Notes: generated by a model from the letters alone, not told the origin. DNA of 64,000 nucleotides from Aureimonas mangrovi (GCF_014058705.1 NZ_CP059692.1:1-64000), one strand, 5' to 3'; shown: positions 27,404-37,147, numbered from the stretch's first letter. Program-made: numbers and translations.

Positions 27404-29005
27404 TCAGAGCGCCTCGCTCGCCTCGGCCTCTTCCACTTCGGCCGTGGCCGCGAGATCCTGCTCGCTCACCCAGCCGGCCTGAATGCGGGCCTGCATAATC
27501 ATCGCCTCGGCGTCCTGGCGGCTGACCTCGAACTCCGAGAGCGCGCCCGGATAACGCTTGGTCTCGCCATCCTTGCGCTCGGTCCAGCCGACGAGATCGT
27601 CCGCCGCGCAGCCCGCGAAATCTTCCAGCGTCTTCACGCCGTCCTCGCCGAGGGCGACGAGCATCGGCGTCGTCAGCCCGTCGATGCCGCGCAGTGCGTC
27701 GTCGACGCCCAGTTCCTTGCGGCGGGCATCCAACTCGGCCTCGCGGCGCTCCAGATACTCGCGGGCGCGGGACTGGATCTCGCCAGCCGTGTCCTCGTCG
27801 AAGCCCTCGATCGATGCCACTTCGTCGGCATCGACATAGGCGACTTCCTCGACGCTCGAAAAACCTTCCGAGGCGAGGAGCTGGCCAACCATCTCATCGA
27901 CGTTGAGCGCGTCCATGAAGAGGCCCGAGCGCTCGACGAATTCCTTCTGGCGGCGGGAGGACTCCTCCTCCTCGGTCAGGATGTCGATGTCCCAGCCCGT
28001 CAGTTGCGAGGCAAGGCGCACATTCTGCCCGCGGCGGCCGATCGCAAGTGAAAGCTGGTCATCGGGCACCACGACTTCAATACGCTCGGCATCCTCGTCG
28101 AGGACGACCTTGGCCACTTCCGCCGGCTGAAGGGCGTTGACCAGGAAGGAAGCCGCGTCCGGCGACCAGGGGATGATGTCGATCTTCTCGCCCTGGAGTT
28201 CGCCGACGACGGCCTGCACGCGCGAGCCGCGCATGCCGACGCACGCGCCAACCGGGTCGACCGACGAGTCGCGGGAGACGACGGCGATCTTGGCGCGCGA
28301 GCCCGGATCGCGGGCCACGGCCTTGATCTCGATGATGCCGTCGTAGATTTCCGGCACTTCCATCGTGAACAGGCGCGCCATGAACTGCGGATGCGTGCGC
28401 GACAGGAAGATCTGCGGTCCGCGCTGCTCGCGGCGAACGTCGTAGACGAAGGCGCGCACGCGGTCTCCGTAGCGGAAAAGCTCGCGCGGGATCTGCTCGT
28501 CGCGGCGGATGATGCCCTCGCCCTTGCCGAGATCGACGATGACGTTGCCGTACTCGACGCGCTTGACGGTGCCGTTGACGATCTCGCCGACGCGATCCTT
28601 GTACTCGTCATACTGCTTGTCGCGCTCGGCCTCGCGCACCTTCTGCACGATGACCTGCTTGGCCGACTGGGCGGCGATGCGACCGAAATCCATCGGCGGA
28701 AGCTGCTCGGCGATGAAGTCGCCCGGCTCGGCGTCGGGGTTCTTGTCGCGGGCGAGATCGAGATAGATCTGTGTCGCCGGGTCCTCGACGTCCTCGACCA
28801 CCTCGAGAAGACGCTGGAGCTTCATCTCGCCTGTCTTCTGGTTGATGTCGACGCGGATGTTGGTCTCCTGGCCGTAGCGCGAGCGCGCCGCCTTCTGGAT
28901 CGCGTCGGCCATGGCGGCGATCACGATCTCGCGGTCGATCGACTTCTCGCGCGCGACCGCATCCGCGATCTGCAACAGTTCAAGCCGGTTCGCACTGACT
29001 GCCAT
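27404..29005 (-). CDS. nusA: Transcription termination/antitermination factor NusA
   Basis: NusA binds RNA polymerase and nascent RNA and modulates pausing, termination and antitermination. The 533-residue protein has the N-terminal polymerase-binding domain ([20 protein letters not shown]), S1 domain ([21 protein letters not shown]), two KH domains ([15 protein letters not shown] and [14 protein letters not shown]) and C-terminal acidic repeats. The start at 29005 is chosen for AGGAG in front; the longer frame to 29041 lacks one. It follows rimP by 89 bases in the same operon. Confidence 0.97.
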   Translation of the reverse strand: MAVSANRLELLQIADAVAREKSIDREIVIAAMADAIQKAARSRYGQETNIRVDINQKTGEMKLQRLLEVVEDVEDPATQIYLDLARDKNPDAEPGDFIAEQLPPMDFGRIAAQSAKQVIVQKVREAERDKQYDEYKDRVGEIVNGTVKRVEYGNVIVDLGKGEGIIRRDEQIPRELFRYGDRVRAFVYDVRREQRGPQIFLSRTHPQFMARLFTMEVPEIYDGIIEIKAVARDPGSRAKIAVVSRDSSVDPVGACVGMRGSRVQAVVGELQGEKIDIIPWSPDAASFLVNALQPAEVAKVVLDEDAERIEVVVPDDQLSLAIGRRGQNVRLASQLTGWDIDILTEEEESSRRQKEFVERSGLFMDALNVDEMVGQLLASEGFSSVEEVAYVDADEVASIEGFDEDTAGEIQSRAREYLERREAELDARRKELGVDDALRGIDGLTTPMLVALGEDGVKTLEDFAGCAADDLVGWTERKDGETKRYPGALSEFEVSRQDAEAMIMQARIQAGWVSEQDLAATAEVEEAEASEAL

Positions 29006-29094
29006 TGTCTTCGTCTCCTGGTGGAGGGCTTCACGCCCCATCCGCCTTCAGGCCTCAAGCACCCGCCCTTTCGCGAGCCGCTCGGCCGCCATGA

Positions 29095-29703
29095 TCAGTG
29101 GCGCGTCTCCGCGCCGGTCTCGTCGTCGTCGCCCTCGCCCGCAGGCTCGCCGCGCCCCTTGCGCGCGGCCTTGTCGGCTTTCAGCGAGGCGGCGATCAGA
29201 TCGTCGGTCAGGATCAGCCGGGCTTCGCCGACCGCGTCGAACGGAATCTCGACCGAAGGCGCCTCGCCGTAGGCGGCGCCGTCGCGGTCGAGCCTGAAGC
29301 CGGCCTCGCCGACCTCCACTATGCGGCCGCGGAAGCGCTTGCGCGCATCGATCATGCGGCTCGTCTCGAGCTTCATCAGATGGCCCGCCCACAGCTCGAA
29401 GTCCGAGCGCCGCACGAGCGGGCGGTCGATGCCGGGCGAGGACACTTCGAGGTGATAGGCGCCGTCGAGCGGATCAGCCACGTCGAGTTCAGGCGAAATA
29501 CCGCGCGACACCGCCTCGCAATCCTCGACGCTCATCGTGCCGTCCGGCCGTTCGGCCATGATCTGCACGGTCATGCCGTTGAGGCCGGAGATGCGCACAC
29601 GCACGAGACGGTAGCCGAGCTGTTCGATCACCGGCTCGACGATGGCGGCGATCCGGGCCTCCATCCCCTGTTCGATGACGATGCGTTCGGACGTTTCGTT
29701 CAC
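29095..29703 (-). CDS. rimP: Ribosome maturation factor RimP
   Basis: RimP helps assemble the 30S subunit by binding S12. The 202-residue product has the N-terminal domain ([19 protein letters not shown], then [15 protein letters not shown]) and the SH3-like C-terminal domain with SSPGIDRPL as the family signature. A GTG start at 29703 with GGGAG five bases upstream is preferred over longer or shorter options. The C-terminus is extended and charged. It is the first gene of the translation-factor operon, and its leader contains several hairpins and a terminator-like element. Confidence 0.93.
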   Translation of the reverse strand: MNETSERIVIEQGMEARIAAIVEPVIEQLGYRLVRVRISGLNGMTVQIMAERPDGTMSVEDCEAVSRGISPELDVADPLDGAYHLEVSSPGIDRPLVRRSDFELWAGHLMKLETSRMIDARKRFRGRIVEVGEAGFRLDRDGAAYGEAPSVEIPFDAVGEARLILTDDLIAASLKADKAARKGRGEPAGEGDDDETGAETRH

Positions 29704-29814
29704 GTAGGCTCCCGCGTATCGGAATGATCGTGGAGCCGTCGGCTCCCACCTTGCGAGATGGTGGTTGGGCGATCGCCCTAACAAAAAAGAGCGGGACCGG
29801 CGGGACCCACTCTC
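29704..29814 (-). promoter_or_regulatory. Hairpin-rich leader of the rimP-nusA operon
   Basis: Reading toward rimP, there is a stem GAGTGGG/CCCGCTC followed by TTTTTT (29783-29812), the palindrome GGGCGATCGCCC (29767-29778), a CCACC/GGTGG hairpin (29746-29764) and GGAGCC-GAC-GGCTCC (29732-29746). The first looks like an intrinsic terminator 80 bases before rimP. It may end the upstream small gene or act as an attenuator of the nusA operon. Secondary structures were found by eye. Confidence 0.6.
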
Positions 29815-29868
29815 ACGACCACATCGCTAGAGAATATGCAGTGCTTCTACACCCGCGCGGGTGCCAGA

Positions 29869-30075
29869 TCAACCCTCGCCGCGCTTGGCCCGGGCCATTG
29901 CCCTCCGCTCCGCGTTGGCCGCCCGCGCCATCGCATGGAACAGGCTGGCGACCACCAGCCACGATGTCGTACCGAAGACGAGGACTGACAAGAGGAAGCC
30001 GCGGTCCAGCGGTGTAAGCTCGCGACGACTTGCCGTCACGGCCGGGCCGCGTACGCCGACGGCAAGAGCGGCCAT
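29869..30075 (-). CDS. Possible small single-span membrane protein
   Basis: A 68-codon frame with moderately GC-rich third positions. The middle (LDRGFLLSVLVFGTTSWLVV) is a plausible transmembrane helix, followed by a positively charged tail (ANAERRAMARAKRGEG), which would orient the C-terminus to the cytoplasm. I know no family. There is no clear Shine-Dalgarno. A perfect palindrome CACCCGCGCGGGTG (29850-29863) and then a terminator-like hairpin lie downstream. It could be spurious. Confidence 0.4.
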   Translation of the reverse strand: MAALAVGVRGPAVTASRRELTPLDRGFLLSVLVFGTTSWLVVASLFHAMARAANAERRAMARAKRGEG

Positions 30076-30150
30076 CGATGATCTGTCGAGCGCGTTGGCG
30101 AGAAGCTTGATGGCTCGTTGTGAACGAGAGTGGACACCGGCGCGGCCATC

Positions 30151-30885
30151 TCAGCGCCTTGTGAACGTCAGGTACACGCCGCGCCGTCCTTCGCGATGGG
30201 CCTTGGCCTCGTAGCGTGTGCCGGGCCAGCCCTCATAGGGCGTCGTCCACGTCTCGGAGCCCCCCTGCGGCGGGGAGAAATGCGGATGCCGGGCGCAATG
30301 GTCGAGCGTCCAGGACACGTAACTGTCGATGTCGGAGGCGAAGCGGAAGCGTGAGCCGGGCTTCAGGACCCGCGAAAAGCGCGACAGGTTCTTCTGCGAC
30401 ACGAAACGCCGCTTCCAGTGCTTCGATTTCGGCCAGGGGTCCGGGTAGAAGAGATCGATGCCGTCGAGCGATGCTTCCGGCAGCCAGTCGAGAAGCTTCG
30501 TCGCGTCGTCGTCGTAGAGGCGCAGATTGGGTCGCGGCTCGGCGTCCAGCGCGACCAGCATCTTCGCCATGCCGTTGACGAAGGGCTCAACGCCGATGAA
30601 GCCGGCGGTGGGCAGGCGCCCGCTCTCCAGGTGCAGGTGCTCGCCGCCGCCGAAGCCGATCTCGAGGCGCACGGCCTCGACGGGTACGGGGAAGAGATCC
30701 GTCAAGGCCGCAGCTGTCGGCGGCGCGCCGATGGGGTCGACGCGCCGGGCCGGCAGGCTGTCGCGGAAGAGCCGCGCCTGCGCCGGGCTGAGGGGCTTGC
30801 CCTTGTGGCGCCCGAAAAACGCCTCGCGCGAGCGCGCCGGCCATTGCGGCGCGCTCGCGATTTTCTCGTCCTGCGGCTCGATCAC
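30151..30885 (-). CDS. trmB: tRNA (guanine-N7-)-methyltransferase TrmB
   Basis: TrmB makes m7G46 in the variable loop of tRNAs using S-adenosylmethionine. The 244-residue protein has the SAM-binding [13 protein letters not shown], the catalytic/specificity segment [17 protein letters not shown] and the C-terminal [10 protein letters not shown]. The GTG start overlaps the metK stop as GTGA, coupling the enzyme to the synthesis of its cofactor. The N-terminal extension of about 45 basic residues is usual in alphaproteobacteria. Confidence 0.96.
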   Translation of the reverse strand: MIEPQDEKIASAPQWPARSREAFFGRHKGKPLSPAQARLFRDSLPARRVDPIGAPPTAAALTDLFPVPVEAVRLEIGFGGGEHLHLESGRLPTAGFIGVEPFVNGMAKMLVALDAEPRPNLRLYDDDATKLLDWLPEASLDGIDLFYPDPWPKSKHWKRRFVSQKNLSRFSRVLKPGSRFRFASDIDSYVSWTLDHCARHPHFSPPQGGSETWTTPYEGWPGTRYEAKAHREGRRGVYLTFTRR

Positions 30886-32090
30886 GCCTTCAGCGCAGCC
30901 TTCAGCTTCGGCGCCAGGTCCGTCTTTTCCCAGGAGAACGAGCCGTCCCGACCCGGCTTGCGGCCGAAATGGCCGTAGGCCGCAGTCTTGGCGTAGATCG
31001 GTTTCGAGAGCTGGAGATGCTCGCGGATGCCGCGCGGCGTCAGGCTGACGAGCTCGCGGATGGCCTTCTCGACAGCCGCCTCATCCACCTCGCCGGTGTC
31101 GTGAAGGTCGACATAGATCGAGACGGGCTCGGCGACGCCGATCGCATAGGCGAGCTGGATCGTGCAGCGGTCAGCGATGCCGGACGCGACGACGTTCTTG
31201 GCGAGATAGCGCGCCGCGTAGGCTGCCGAACGGTCGACCTTCGTCGGGTCCTTGCCCGAGAAGGCACCGCCGCCGTGCGGGGCCGCGCCGCCATAGGTGT
31301 CGACGATGATCTTACGGCCGGTCAGCCCGGCGTCGCCGTCCGGCCCGCCGATCACGAACTTGCCGGTCGGGTTGACGTGCCACACGCAGTTCTCGGCGAT
31401 CGGCATGCCGTTTACCGCTTCGCGCACGAAAGGCTCCACGATCACGCGCACGTCCTCCGAGCTCAGAGTTTCGTCGACATGCTGGGTGGACAGGACGATC
31501 GAGGCGATCTCTGACGGCTTGCCGTCCTTGTAGCGCACCGTGACCTGGCTCTTGGCATCGGGGCCGAGCTTGACGGCATCGCCCTCGGCGCCGCGGCGCG
31601 CCTCGGACAGGCGCTCGAGGATCTTGTGGGCGTAGAAGATCGGCGCCGGCATCAGCTCAGGCGTATCACGGCAGGCATAGCCGAACATGATGCCCTGGTC
31701 GCCAGCGCCTTCGCTCGCCTTGTTGCCTGCGTCGACGCCCATCGCGATGTCGGCGGACTGGGCGTGCAGAAGCACGTCGATGCGCGCGGTCTTCCAGTGG
31801 AAGCCGTCCTGCTCGTAGCCGATCGCCTTCACGGCGCGGCGAGCGGCCGCCTTCACCTTGGAACGGATCTGGCGCTCGTCCAGCGAGCAGCGCACCTCGC
31901 CGGCGATCACGATGCGGTTGGTGGTGGCGAGCGTCTCGCACGCGATGCGCAGATCGCCGAGATCCATGCCGGCCTTCTTGGCCTCTTTAAAGAAGAGATC
32001 CACGACCTCGTCGGAGATTCGGTCGCAGATCTTGTCCGGATGACCCTCGGAAACGCTTTCGGAAGTGAACAGATAGTCGCTGCGCTGCAT
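30882..32090 (-). CDS. metK: S-adenosylmethionine synthetase
   Basis: MetK joins ATP and methionine to form S-adenosylmethionine. The 402-residue product has the standard N-terminus with [20 protein letters not shown], the ATP-binding [12 protein letters not shown] and the phosphate loop [24 protein letters not shown] precedes the ATG at 32090. It forms a two-gene unit with trmB. The 5' leader contains a hairpin close to the Shine-Dalgarno sequence, described separately. Confidence 0.98.
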   Translation of the reverse strand: MQRSDYLFTSESVSEGHPDKICDRISDEVVDLFFKEAKKAGMDLGDLRIACETLATTNRIVIAGEVRCSLDERQIRSKVKAAARRAVKAIGYEQDGFHWKTARIDVLLHAQSADIAMGVDAGNKASEGAGDQGIMFGYACRDTPELMPAPIFYAHKILERLSEARRGAEGDAVKLGPDAKSQVTVRYKDGKPSEIASIVLSTQHVDETLSSEDVRVIVEPFVREAVNGMPIAENCVWHVNPTGKFVIGGPDGDAGLTGRKIIVDTYGGAAPHGGGAFSGKDPTKVDRSAAYAARYLAKNVVASGIADRCTIQLAYAIGVAEPVSIYVDLHDTGEVDEAAVEKAIRELVSLTPRGIREHLQLSKPIYAKTAAYGHFGRKPGRDGSFSWEKTDLAPKLKAALKA

Positions 32091-32098
32091 CGTATAGG

Positions 32099-32141
32099 GC
32101 CTTTCGGACCGCTCACCGTCGGATATTGCATCCGCCGGTCT
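32099..32141 (-). promoter_or_regulatory. metK leader hairpin next to the ribosome-binding site
   Basis: On the minus strand ACCG-GC-GGAT-GCAAT-ATCC-GA-CGGT folds into a two-part hairpin (32115-32139). An alternative pairing GACC/GGTC (32137-32140 with 32107-32110) excludes its lower stem and lies next to the AAAGG ribosome-binding site. Two exclusive folds next to a start are compatible with translational control. I do not recognise a known SAM or SAM/SAH riboswitch consensus here. Confidence 0.35.
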
Positions 32142-32267
32142 CAAGGAGACGTTGCCCGCGCCGGGTCGGCGCGACGAAATGAAGATGCCTTTGTGGAAAG
32201 ACGCAGAGGGTTTGCTTTCATGCACCTGCAAGGTCAAGCAAAATCCATCCGCACGAGGGTAAAGTCT

Positions 32268-32681
32268 TCAGCCGTTGAACCTGGCGATCGCGGCGACCAG
32301 ATCGGCCACGGCGCTTCGCACCTGCGCGTCCTTGATGAGGGCGAAGGATTGGACCAGGCGCAGGATGTCGTCGTCGCCTTGCGGCGCGCCTTCCAGCGCT
32401 GGCTGGCCCTCCTCTTCGCCAAAACCCGCGAGCGCCATCCCCCCGCCATCGTGGAAGCCGTCGAGGAAGTAGCCAGGCGTCACGCGCAGCGCGCGGCTGA
32501 TCGAGAAAAGCCGGCCAACCGACATGCGGTTGGCGCCCTTCTCGTATTTCTGCACCTGCTGGAAGGTGATCCCGAGATGCCCGCCGAGCGTTTCCTGACT
32601 CATGCCGATCTCGCGGCGGCGCTGCTGCACGCGTGCTGCGACATATTCGTCGATCGGCTCGGGTTTCTTGGTGTTGCTCAT
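32268..32681 (-). CDS. XRE-family regulator, PraR/PhrR-like
   Basis: A 137-residue cytoplasmic DNA-binding protein. The helix-turn-helix spans about residues 16-70: RRREIGMSQETLGGHLGI, then TFQQVQKYEKGANRMSVGRL. The remaining tail is acidic and predicted helical. In Rhizobium and Sinorhizobium the PraR/PhrR regulator, involved in quorum-sensing and acid-response control, lies between lnt and metK, exactly as here. The assignment therefore rests on fold plus synteny. The start at 32681 is chosen to match family N-termini; GAGGG lies upstream. Confidence 0.8.
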   Translation of the reverse strand: MSNTKKPEPIDEYVAARVQQRRREIGMSQETLGGHLGITFQQVQKYEKGANRMSVGRLFSISRALRVTPGYFLDGFHDGGGMALAGFGEEEGQPALEGAPQGDDDILRLVQSFALIKDAQVRSAVADLVAAIARFNG

Positions 32682-32771
32682 CCGGCCCTCGGTCATCCCA
32701 CGAAGGGTTCGCCGATCCCTTCTATCCTTCATCATGTAGATGACTTGGGTATGCCGCAGAGATGCTGGGGG

Positions 32772-34370
32772 TCAATGCATTGCGCGGGATAATCTCCATC
32801 TTTCCCGAAAGGCGACCGCGAAGCCGAGCACGAGAATGAGCGCGAAAGGGAGATTGCCCACGCGCGAGAACGCCGTTCCGGGCAGCGGGGCAGGCAGAGC
32901 CGAGGCGACGACGCCCTCCTGGTTGAGCCCGAGCCCGGCGATCTCGCGCCCGCGTGCGTCGGTGACGACGGAGACGCCGGTGTTGGCCGCGCGCACGAGA
33001 GGCAGGCCGTGGGCGATCGCACTCGCCTGCGCGCTGCGCAGGTGCTGGTAGGGGCCGGGCGTCGCGCCGTACCACGCATCGTTGGTGACGTTGAGGATGA
33101 AGCCGGGGCGCTCGGCGGGATCGTCGGGAAGCGAGATCTCGTCCTGGAAGATGATCTCGTAGCAGATCAGCGCGAGGAAGGAGACACCGTCCGCGAGGCG
33201 CACCGGTTCGCGCGTCGCACCGGCCGAGAACCCGCCGGGGAGCTGCGTCAGCTGGGTTATGCCCATCGATTCCAGCCGATCCTGGAAGGGCAGATACTCG
33301 CCGAAGGGCACGAGATGCACCTTGTCGCGGGCATCGACGATCGTGCCCTCCTCATCGATCACCAGAACGGAGTTGTAGTAGCGCCGGTCCGGGTCCTCGC
33401 GCGGGCCCTCGGCGCGCGCCGCGCCGGCCAGCAAAGTCTCGCCCGGCTCCAATGCGGCGGCGATGCGCGCGAGCCCCTCGGGACTGTCGGTCAGGATGAA
33501 GGGCACGGAGGATTCGGGCCAGACGACCAGCGTCTCGCCCGGCCCCTCGCCGCGCCCGCGGCCGGACAGATCGAGAAGCGTCGCGAAGATGCGCTCGGCC
33601 TCGGCCGCGTCCCATTTCTGCGACTGCAAGATGTTCGGCTGCACGATACGAAGGGCTACGCCCTCGACCGGCGCCGGCGTCCCGCGCGAAAGCGCGAGCG
33701 CGCCGTAGCCGAGATGGGCAACGGTCAGGAGCGCCGCCGTGGCGAGCGTCAGCGGCCGCAGAGCGGGGCTTCCCACGATCAGCGCAGGCGCGGCGAAGAC
33801 GAGGACGGCCGCGAAGGTCAGCCCGTGGACACCGACGACCGCCAGCGACTGCATCATCATCGGCACGGGCGCGACCATCAGGCCGATCTCGTTCCACGAG
33901 AAGCCCGTCAGAAGGAAGCCGCGCAGATATTCGGCAAGCGCGAAGGAGCCGGCGAGCGCGAAGACGCGCCCGCCGCCCTCGCTCCACAGGCTGCGTGCGA
34001 GCGCGGCGGCAAGGGCGTGATAGAGCGCAAGGACCGCCGGCAGTCCGAAGACGGCGAAGGGCAATGCCCACCAGAAGGTGGCAACGTCGACGAGCATCGC
34101 CGCTCCGAGCCACCAGAGCCCGCCGACGAAATAGCCGAAGCCGAAGCACCAGCCGACGCGGAAGGCGGGCCAGAGCCGTCCGAGGGTTCCGCGCGAAGGC
34201 TCGCCCACCGCTCCATCCAAGAGCCAGACGAGAACGGGGAAGGCGAGGAAGCCGGCGAACGGCAGGTCGAAGGGCGCGAGCGCAAGCGTCGCCACCGCGC
34301 CGGCGAGAAAGGCGACGAGCCCCCGCCGCCAGCCTTCCAGGAGGATGATCGTACCTGCAATCCGCTGCAT
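32772..34370 (-). CDS. lnt: Apolipoprotein N-acyltransferase Lnt
   Basis: Lnt adds the third acyl chain to the N-terminal cysteine of lipoproteins in the inner membrane. The 532-residue protein has about six N-terminal transmembrane helices and a periplasmic nitrilase-like domain. The catalytic triad is visible: Glu in VVWPESSVPF, Lys in DKVHLVPFGEYLP and Cys in ALICYEIIF. The order corC-lnt-praR-metK is standard for Rhizobiales. A run of ten C's (34422-34431) lies about 52 bases upstream of the ATG. Confidence 0.96.
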   Translation of the reverse strand: MQRIAGTIILLEGWRRGLVAFLAGAVATLALAPFDLPFAGFLAFPVLVWLLDGAVGEPSRGTLGRLWPAFRVGWCFGFGYFVGGLWWLGAAMLVDVATFWWALPFAVFGLPAVLALYHALAAALARSLWSEGGGRVFALAGSFALAEYLRGFLLTGFSWNEIGLMVAPVPMMMQSLAVVGVHGLTFAAVLVFAAPALIVGSPALRPLTLATAALLTVAHLGYGALALSRGTPAPVEGVALRIVQPNILQSQKWDAAEAERIFATLLDLSGRGRGEGPGETLVVWPESSVPFILTDSPEGLARIAAALEPGETLLAGAARAEGPREDPDRRYYNSVLVIDEEGTIVDARDKVHLVPFGEYLPFQDRLESMGITQLTQLPGGFSAGATREPVRLADGVSFLALICYEIIFQDEISLPDDPAERPGFILNVTNDAWYGATPGPYQHLRSAQASAIAHGLPLVRAANTGVSVVTDARGREIAGLGLNQEGVVASALPAPLPGTAFSRVGNLPFALILVLGFAVAFRERWRLSRAMH

Positions 34371-34421
34371 GGGCCCCCGCCGCCGTCGATCGAACTCACG
34401 CGGAAGGGCGCTCGCGATCCT

Positions 34422-34470
34422 CCCCCCCCCCTACAGCATCGGTCCGCAAAGCTGAATCGGTTTCGGGACG
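34422..34470. repeat. C10 homopolymer and degenerate Rhizobiales-type repeat
   Basis: Ten consecutive C's (34422-34431) adjoin a 38-base element, CAGCATCGGTCCGCAAAGC then TGAATCGGTTTCGGGAC, that I recall as a form of the short intergenic repeat common in Rhizobiales. It shares the CGGTTTTCGGG-like core with the palindrome at 11777. It lies in the 159-base gap between corC and lnt. Family membership is from memory, not a search. Confidence 0.5.
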
Positions 34471-34529
34471 TGCCGTCCCCAGGCGACATTCGCACCGGCG
34501 GCCCTCACGCGGCCGCCGGTGCTATAGCG

Positions 34530-35549
34530 TCAGGCCGACAGGGCCTCGGTACCCTCGCCGCGCCGGACGATGCGCACGCGCTTGACGCGGCGCGTATCGG
34601 CCTCCAGCACCTCCAGGCGGAAGCCGGCGAGCGTATCCACCGTCTCGCCCTCGGCCGGGATGCGCCCGAGTTCGGTGACGACGAGCCCGCCGATCGTGTC
34701 AGCCTCGTCCTCGTAGGCGGCAATGTCGAAATCATCGCCCACGAGCTTCTGGACTTCTTCGAGTTCGGCGCGCGCGTCGGCCTGGTAGACGCCCTCGCCC
34801 TCGTCGACGATCAGCACTTCGTCTTCGTCGTGCTCGTCCTCGATCTCGCCGACGATCGTTTCGATCAGGTCCTCAAGCGAGACGAGGCCATCGACGCCGC
34901 CATACTCGTCGATGACGAGCGCCATCTGGATGTGCGTCGCCTGCATGCGCGCCATCAGCTCGGAAGCGGGCATGGAGGCTGGCACGAACAGGATGCGGCG
35001 GATGATACCGAGATCGGCGACCGAGCGCGACAGGTCGACCTTCGTCAGATCGAGATGCTGCCCGTCACCGTCGGCGATGGCGTGGCGCGTCATGTAGCCG
35101 ACGACGTCACGGATGTGGACCATGCCCTTGGGGTCGTCGAGGCCCTCGCCGTAGACCGGCATGCGCGAACGCCCGCTCTCCTCGAAGCGGCGCATCGTCT
35201 CGCCGAGGCTGGTTCGGATGTCGATCGCGTCGATCTCGACGCGAGGGACCATGGCGTCCTCGACCCGCGTGTCGTGCAGTTCGAGGAGGTTGGTGAGCAT
35301 CGCCTGTTCCTGCACGGTGAAACCGCTGGCGCCGCTCTCGGCATTGCGCAGCGCTTCGGCGAAGCTCTGGCGCAGGGGCGCCACGGCCCGTGGCTTCAGG
35401 AACTGGACGATCTGCTCGAAGAATCCCGGCTCGGGCGCGGCCCGTTCGGCCGGGACGGGACTTCGCTCGTCCTGGCCCTGATCGGGAGAAGGCTCTTCGC
35501 CTCCGCTTGGCTCCGCGGCGCGGCCGGCGCCGTTCGCGTTGATGTTCAT
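34530..35549 (-). CDS. corC: CorC/HlyC-family CBS-domain protein
   Basis: A 339-residue protein with paired CBS domains (AMVPRVEIDAIDIR, then MPVYGEGLDDPKGMVHIRD and IQMALVIDEYGGVDGLVS) and a C-terminal CorC_HlyC domain (TIGGLVVTELGRIPAEGE). It lacks the N-terminal membrane DUF21 domain, so it is the soluble CorC/YbeX type, linked in E. coli to cobalt/magnesium efflux and in others to ribosome and membrane stress. The disordered N-terminus (about 1-40) is Gly/Pro/Glu rich. It follows ybeY by 21 bases, the conserved phoH-ybeY-corC order. Confidence 0.9.
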   Translation of the reverse strand: MNINANGAGRAAEPSGGEEPSPDQGQDERSPVPAERAAPEPGFFEQIVQFLKPRAVAPLRQSFAEALRNAESGASGFTVQEQAMLTNLLELHDTRVEDAMVPRVEIDAIDIRTSLGETMRRFEESGRSRMPVYGEGLDDPKGMVHIRDVVGYMTRHAIADGDGQHLDLTKVDLSRSVADLGIIRRILFVPASMPASELMARMQATHIQMALVIDEYGGVDGLVSLEDLIETIVGEIEDEHDEDEVLIVDEGEGVYQADARAELEEVQKLVGDDFDIAAYEDEADTIGGLVVTELGRIPAEGETVDTLAGFRLEVLEADTRRVKRVRIVRRGEGTEALSA

Positions 35550-35570
35550 CGCCTCTCTCTTCGCGTCTCT

Positions 35571-36104
35571 TCAGGGTACTGCTACGGCCGCGTCGTCTTC
35601 GTCGACGCGATAGGGGTCGTCGATCGAGAGCTGCGCGAGGATGGCGATCTCCGTCGCCTCCATCCGCTCGGCCTCGTCGTCGTCGATATGGTCGTGGCCA
35701 AGGAGGTGCAGAACCCCATGGACCACGAGATGGGTGAAATGATCGCGCGGGGCCTTGCCTTCGGCCGCAGCCTCGCGCTGCAGCGTCTCGCGCGCCAGGA
35801 CGAGATCGCCCATCAGCGGGCCGGGTCGCTCGCCGACCTCGATCCGGCGCGGCGGGAAGGACAGGACGTTGGTGGGGGCATCCTTCTGCCGCCACTCTGC
35901 ATTCAACTCGCGCACCGCCGCGTCGTCGGTCAGCGTGACGCCGATCTCAGTGCGGAGGTCTTCCATCGCATGGGCGCGCAGAGTGGCGGCGAGCGCGATC
36001 TCGACCAGCCCTTCAGGGTCGGCGCCCAGGAGTTCCGGCCAGCCCTCGCATTCCTCAACGAGGAGGAGTTCGGGGCCGGCGGCGGTTCGTGAGGGGTCGT
36101 TCAT
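35571..36104 (-). CDS. ybeY: Endoribonuclease YbeY
   Basis: YbeY is a zinc-dependent single-strand RNase needed for 16S rRNA 3'-end maturation and ribosome quality control. The 177-residue product has the metal site in HLVVHGVLHLLGHDH with three histidines, and the conserved NVLSFP upstream. Its ATG overlaps the phoH stop as ATGA. The C-terminus carries an acidic extension. Confidence 0.96.
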   Translation of the reverse strand: MNDPSRTAAGPELLLVEECEGWPELLGADPEGLVEIALAATLRAHAMEDLRTEIGVTLTDDAAVRELNAEWRQKDAPTNVLSFPPRRIEVGERPGPLMGDLVLARETLQREAAAEGKAPRDHFTHLVVHGVLHLLGHDHIDDDEAERMEATEIAILAQLSIDDPYRVDEDDAAVAVP

Positions 36105-37143
36105 CGCTGCTCGGTGAGAAGCGCGGCCCGGCCGCGCGTCGCATCCGCCTCGTAGGCTTCGACGATCGCCTGGACGAGGCGATGACGCACCACGTCCTTG
36201 GCCTCGAAGCGGCAGGTGACGATGCTCGGCACGCCGTCGAGGACGCGCAGCGCCTCCACGAGGCCCGACTTCTGACCCGCCGGCAGGTCGATCTGCGACG
36301 GGTCGCCGGTGACGATCATCCGGGCGTTTTCGCCCAGGCGCGTCAGGAACATCTTCATCTGCATGGTGGTGGTGTTCTGCGCCTCGTCGAGGATGACGGC
36401 GGCGTTGGCGAGCGTGCGCCCGCGCATGAAGGCGAGCGGGGCGATCTCGATCACCTGCGCGGCGATCGCGCGCTCCACCTTCTCGGCGGGCATCATGTCG
36501 TAGAGCGCGTCGTAGAGCGGGCGCAGATAGGGATCGACCTTGTCCTTCATGTCGCCCGGCAGGAAGCCGAGGCGCTCGCCGGCCTCCACGGCCGGGCGGG
36601 AGAGGATGATGCGCTCCACCTGCCCGCGCTCCAGGAGCTGCGCGGCGTGGGCGACGGCCAGATAGGTCTTGCCCGTGCCGGCCGGGCCGATGCCGAAGAC
36701 GAGTTCGGCGCGGTCCATCGCGCGGATATAGGCGTCCTGCGTGGGCGTCCTTGCGTGGATCGTCTTCTTGCGGGTGGAGATGCCGGCCATCGCCATGCGG
36801 GCGCCCTTGCTCTCCAGCGTCGGCAGGACGAGCTGGTCGTCCTGCGCCACCGCCATGCGGATCGCGCCCTCCACGTCCGAGCGCTGCAGTTCGTGGCCGG
36901 CCTGCAGGCGGCCGTAGAGATAGTCCAGCGCGCGCCGCGCCTGCTCGGAGGCCAGCGCGTCGCCGCGCAGCTCCACCTTGTTGCCGCGCGCGCGCGCGTC
37001 GACCCCGAGCTTCTGCTCGATCAGCGCCAGATTCTCGTCGTACTGGCCGAAGAGCGCGCCCGCCAGACGATTGTCGTCGAAGGTGAGCTCGATATGGGCC
37101 ATGTCCGAAGCGCCGGAGGCCGGCGCCGCGCCGCGAACAGCCT

Positions 37144-37147
<4 letters not shown>
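36101..37147 (-). CDS. ybeZ: PhoH-like ATPase (YbeZ)
   Basis: A cytoplasmic P-loop ATPase of the PhoH family that partners YbeY, probably as an RNA helicase-like factor. The 348-residue protein has the N-terminal KH-like region, Walker [16 protein letters not shown], Walker [11 protein letters not shown] and the sensor region [10 protein letters not shown]. Start and stop overlap miaB and ybeY respectively as ATGA, so the three are coupled. The order miaB-phoH-ybeY-corC-lnt is widely conserved. Confidence 0.95.

Noticed and set aside
32091-32160. Possible SAM-II or SAM/SAH riboswitch before metK
   Set aside because: The conserved cores of these classes as I know them are absent. Only an unassigned hairpin was kept.
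33009-36092. Open frame of over 1000 codons opposite lnt, corC and ybeY
   Set aside because: It spans three real genes and their gaps, with repetitive Arg/Glu/Gly composition.
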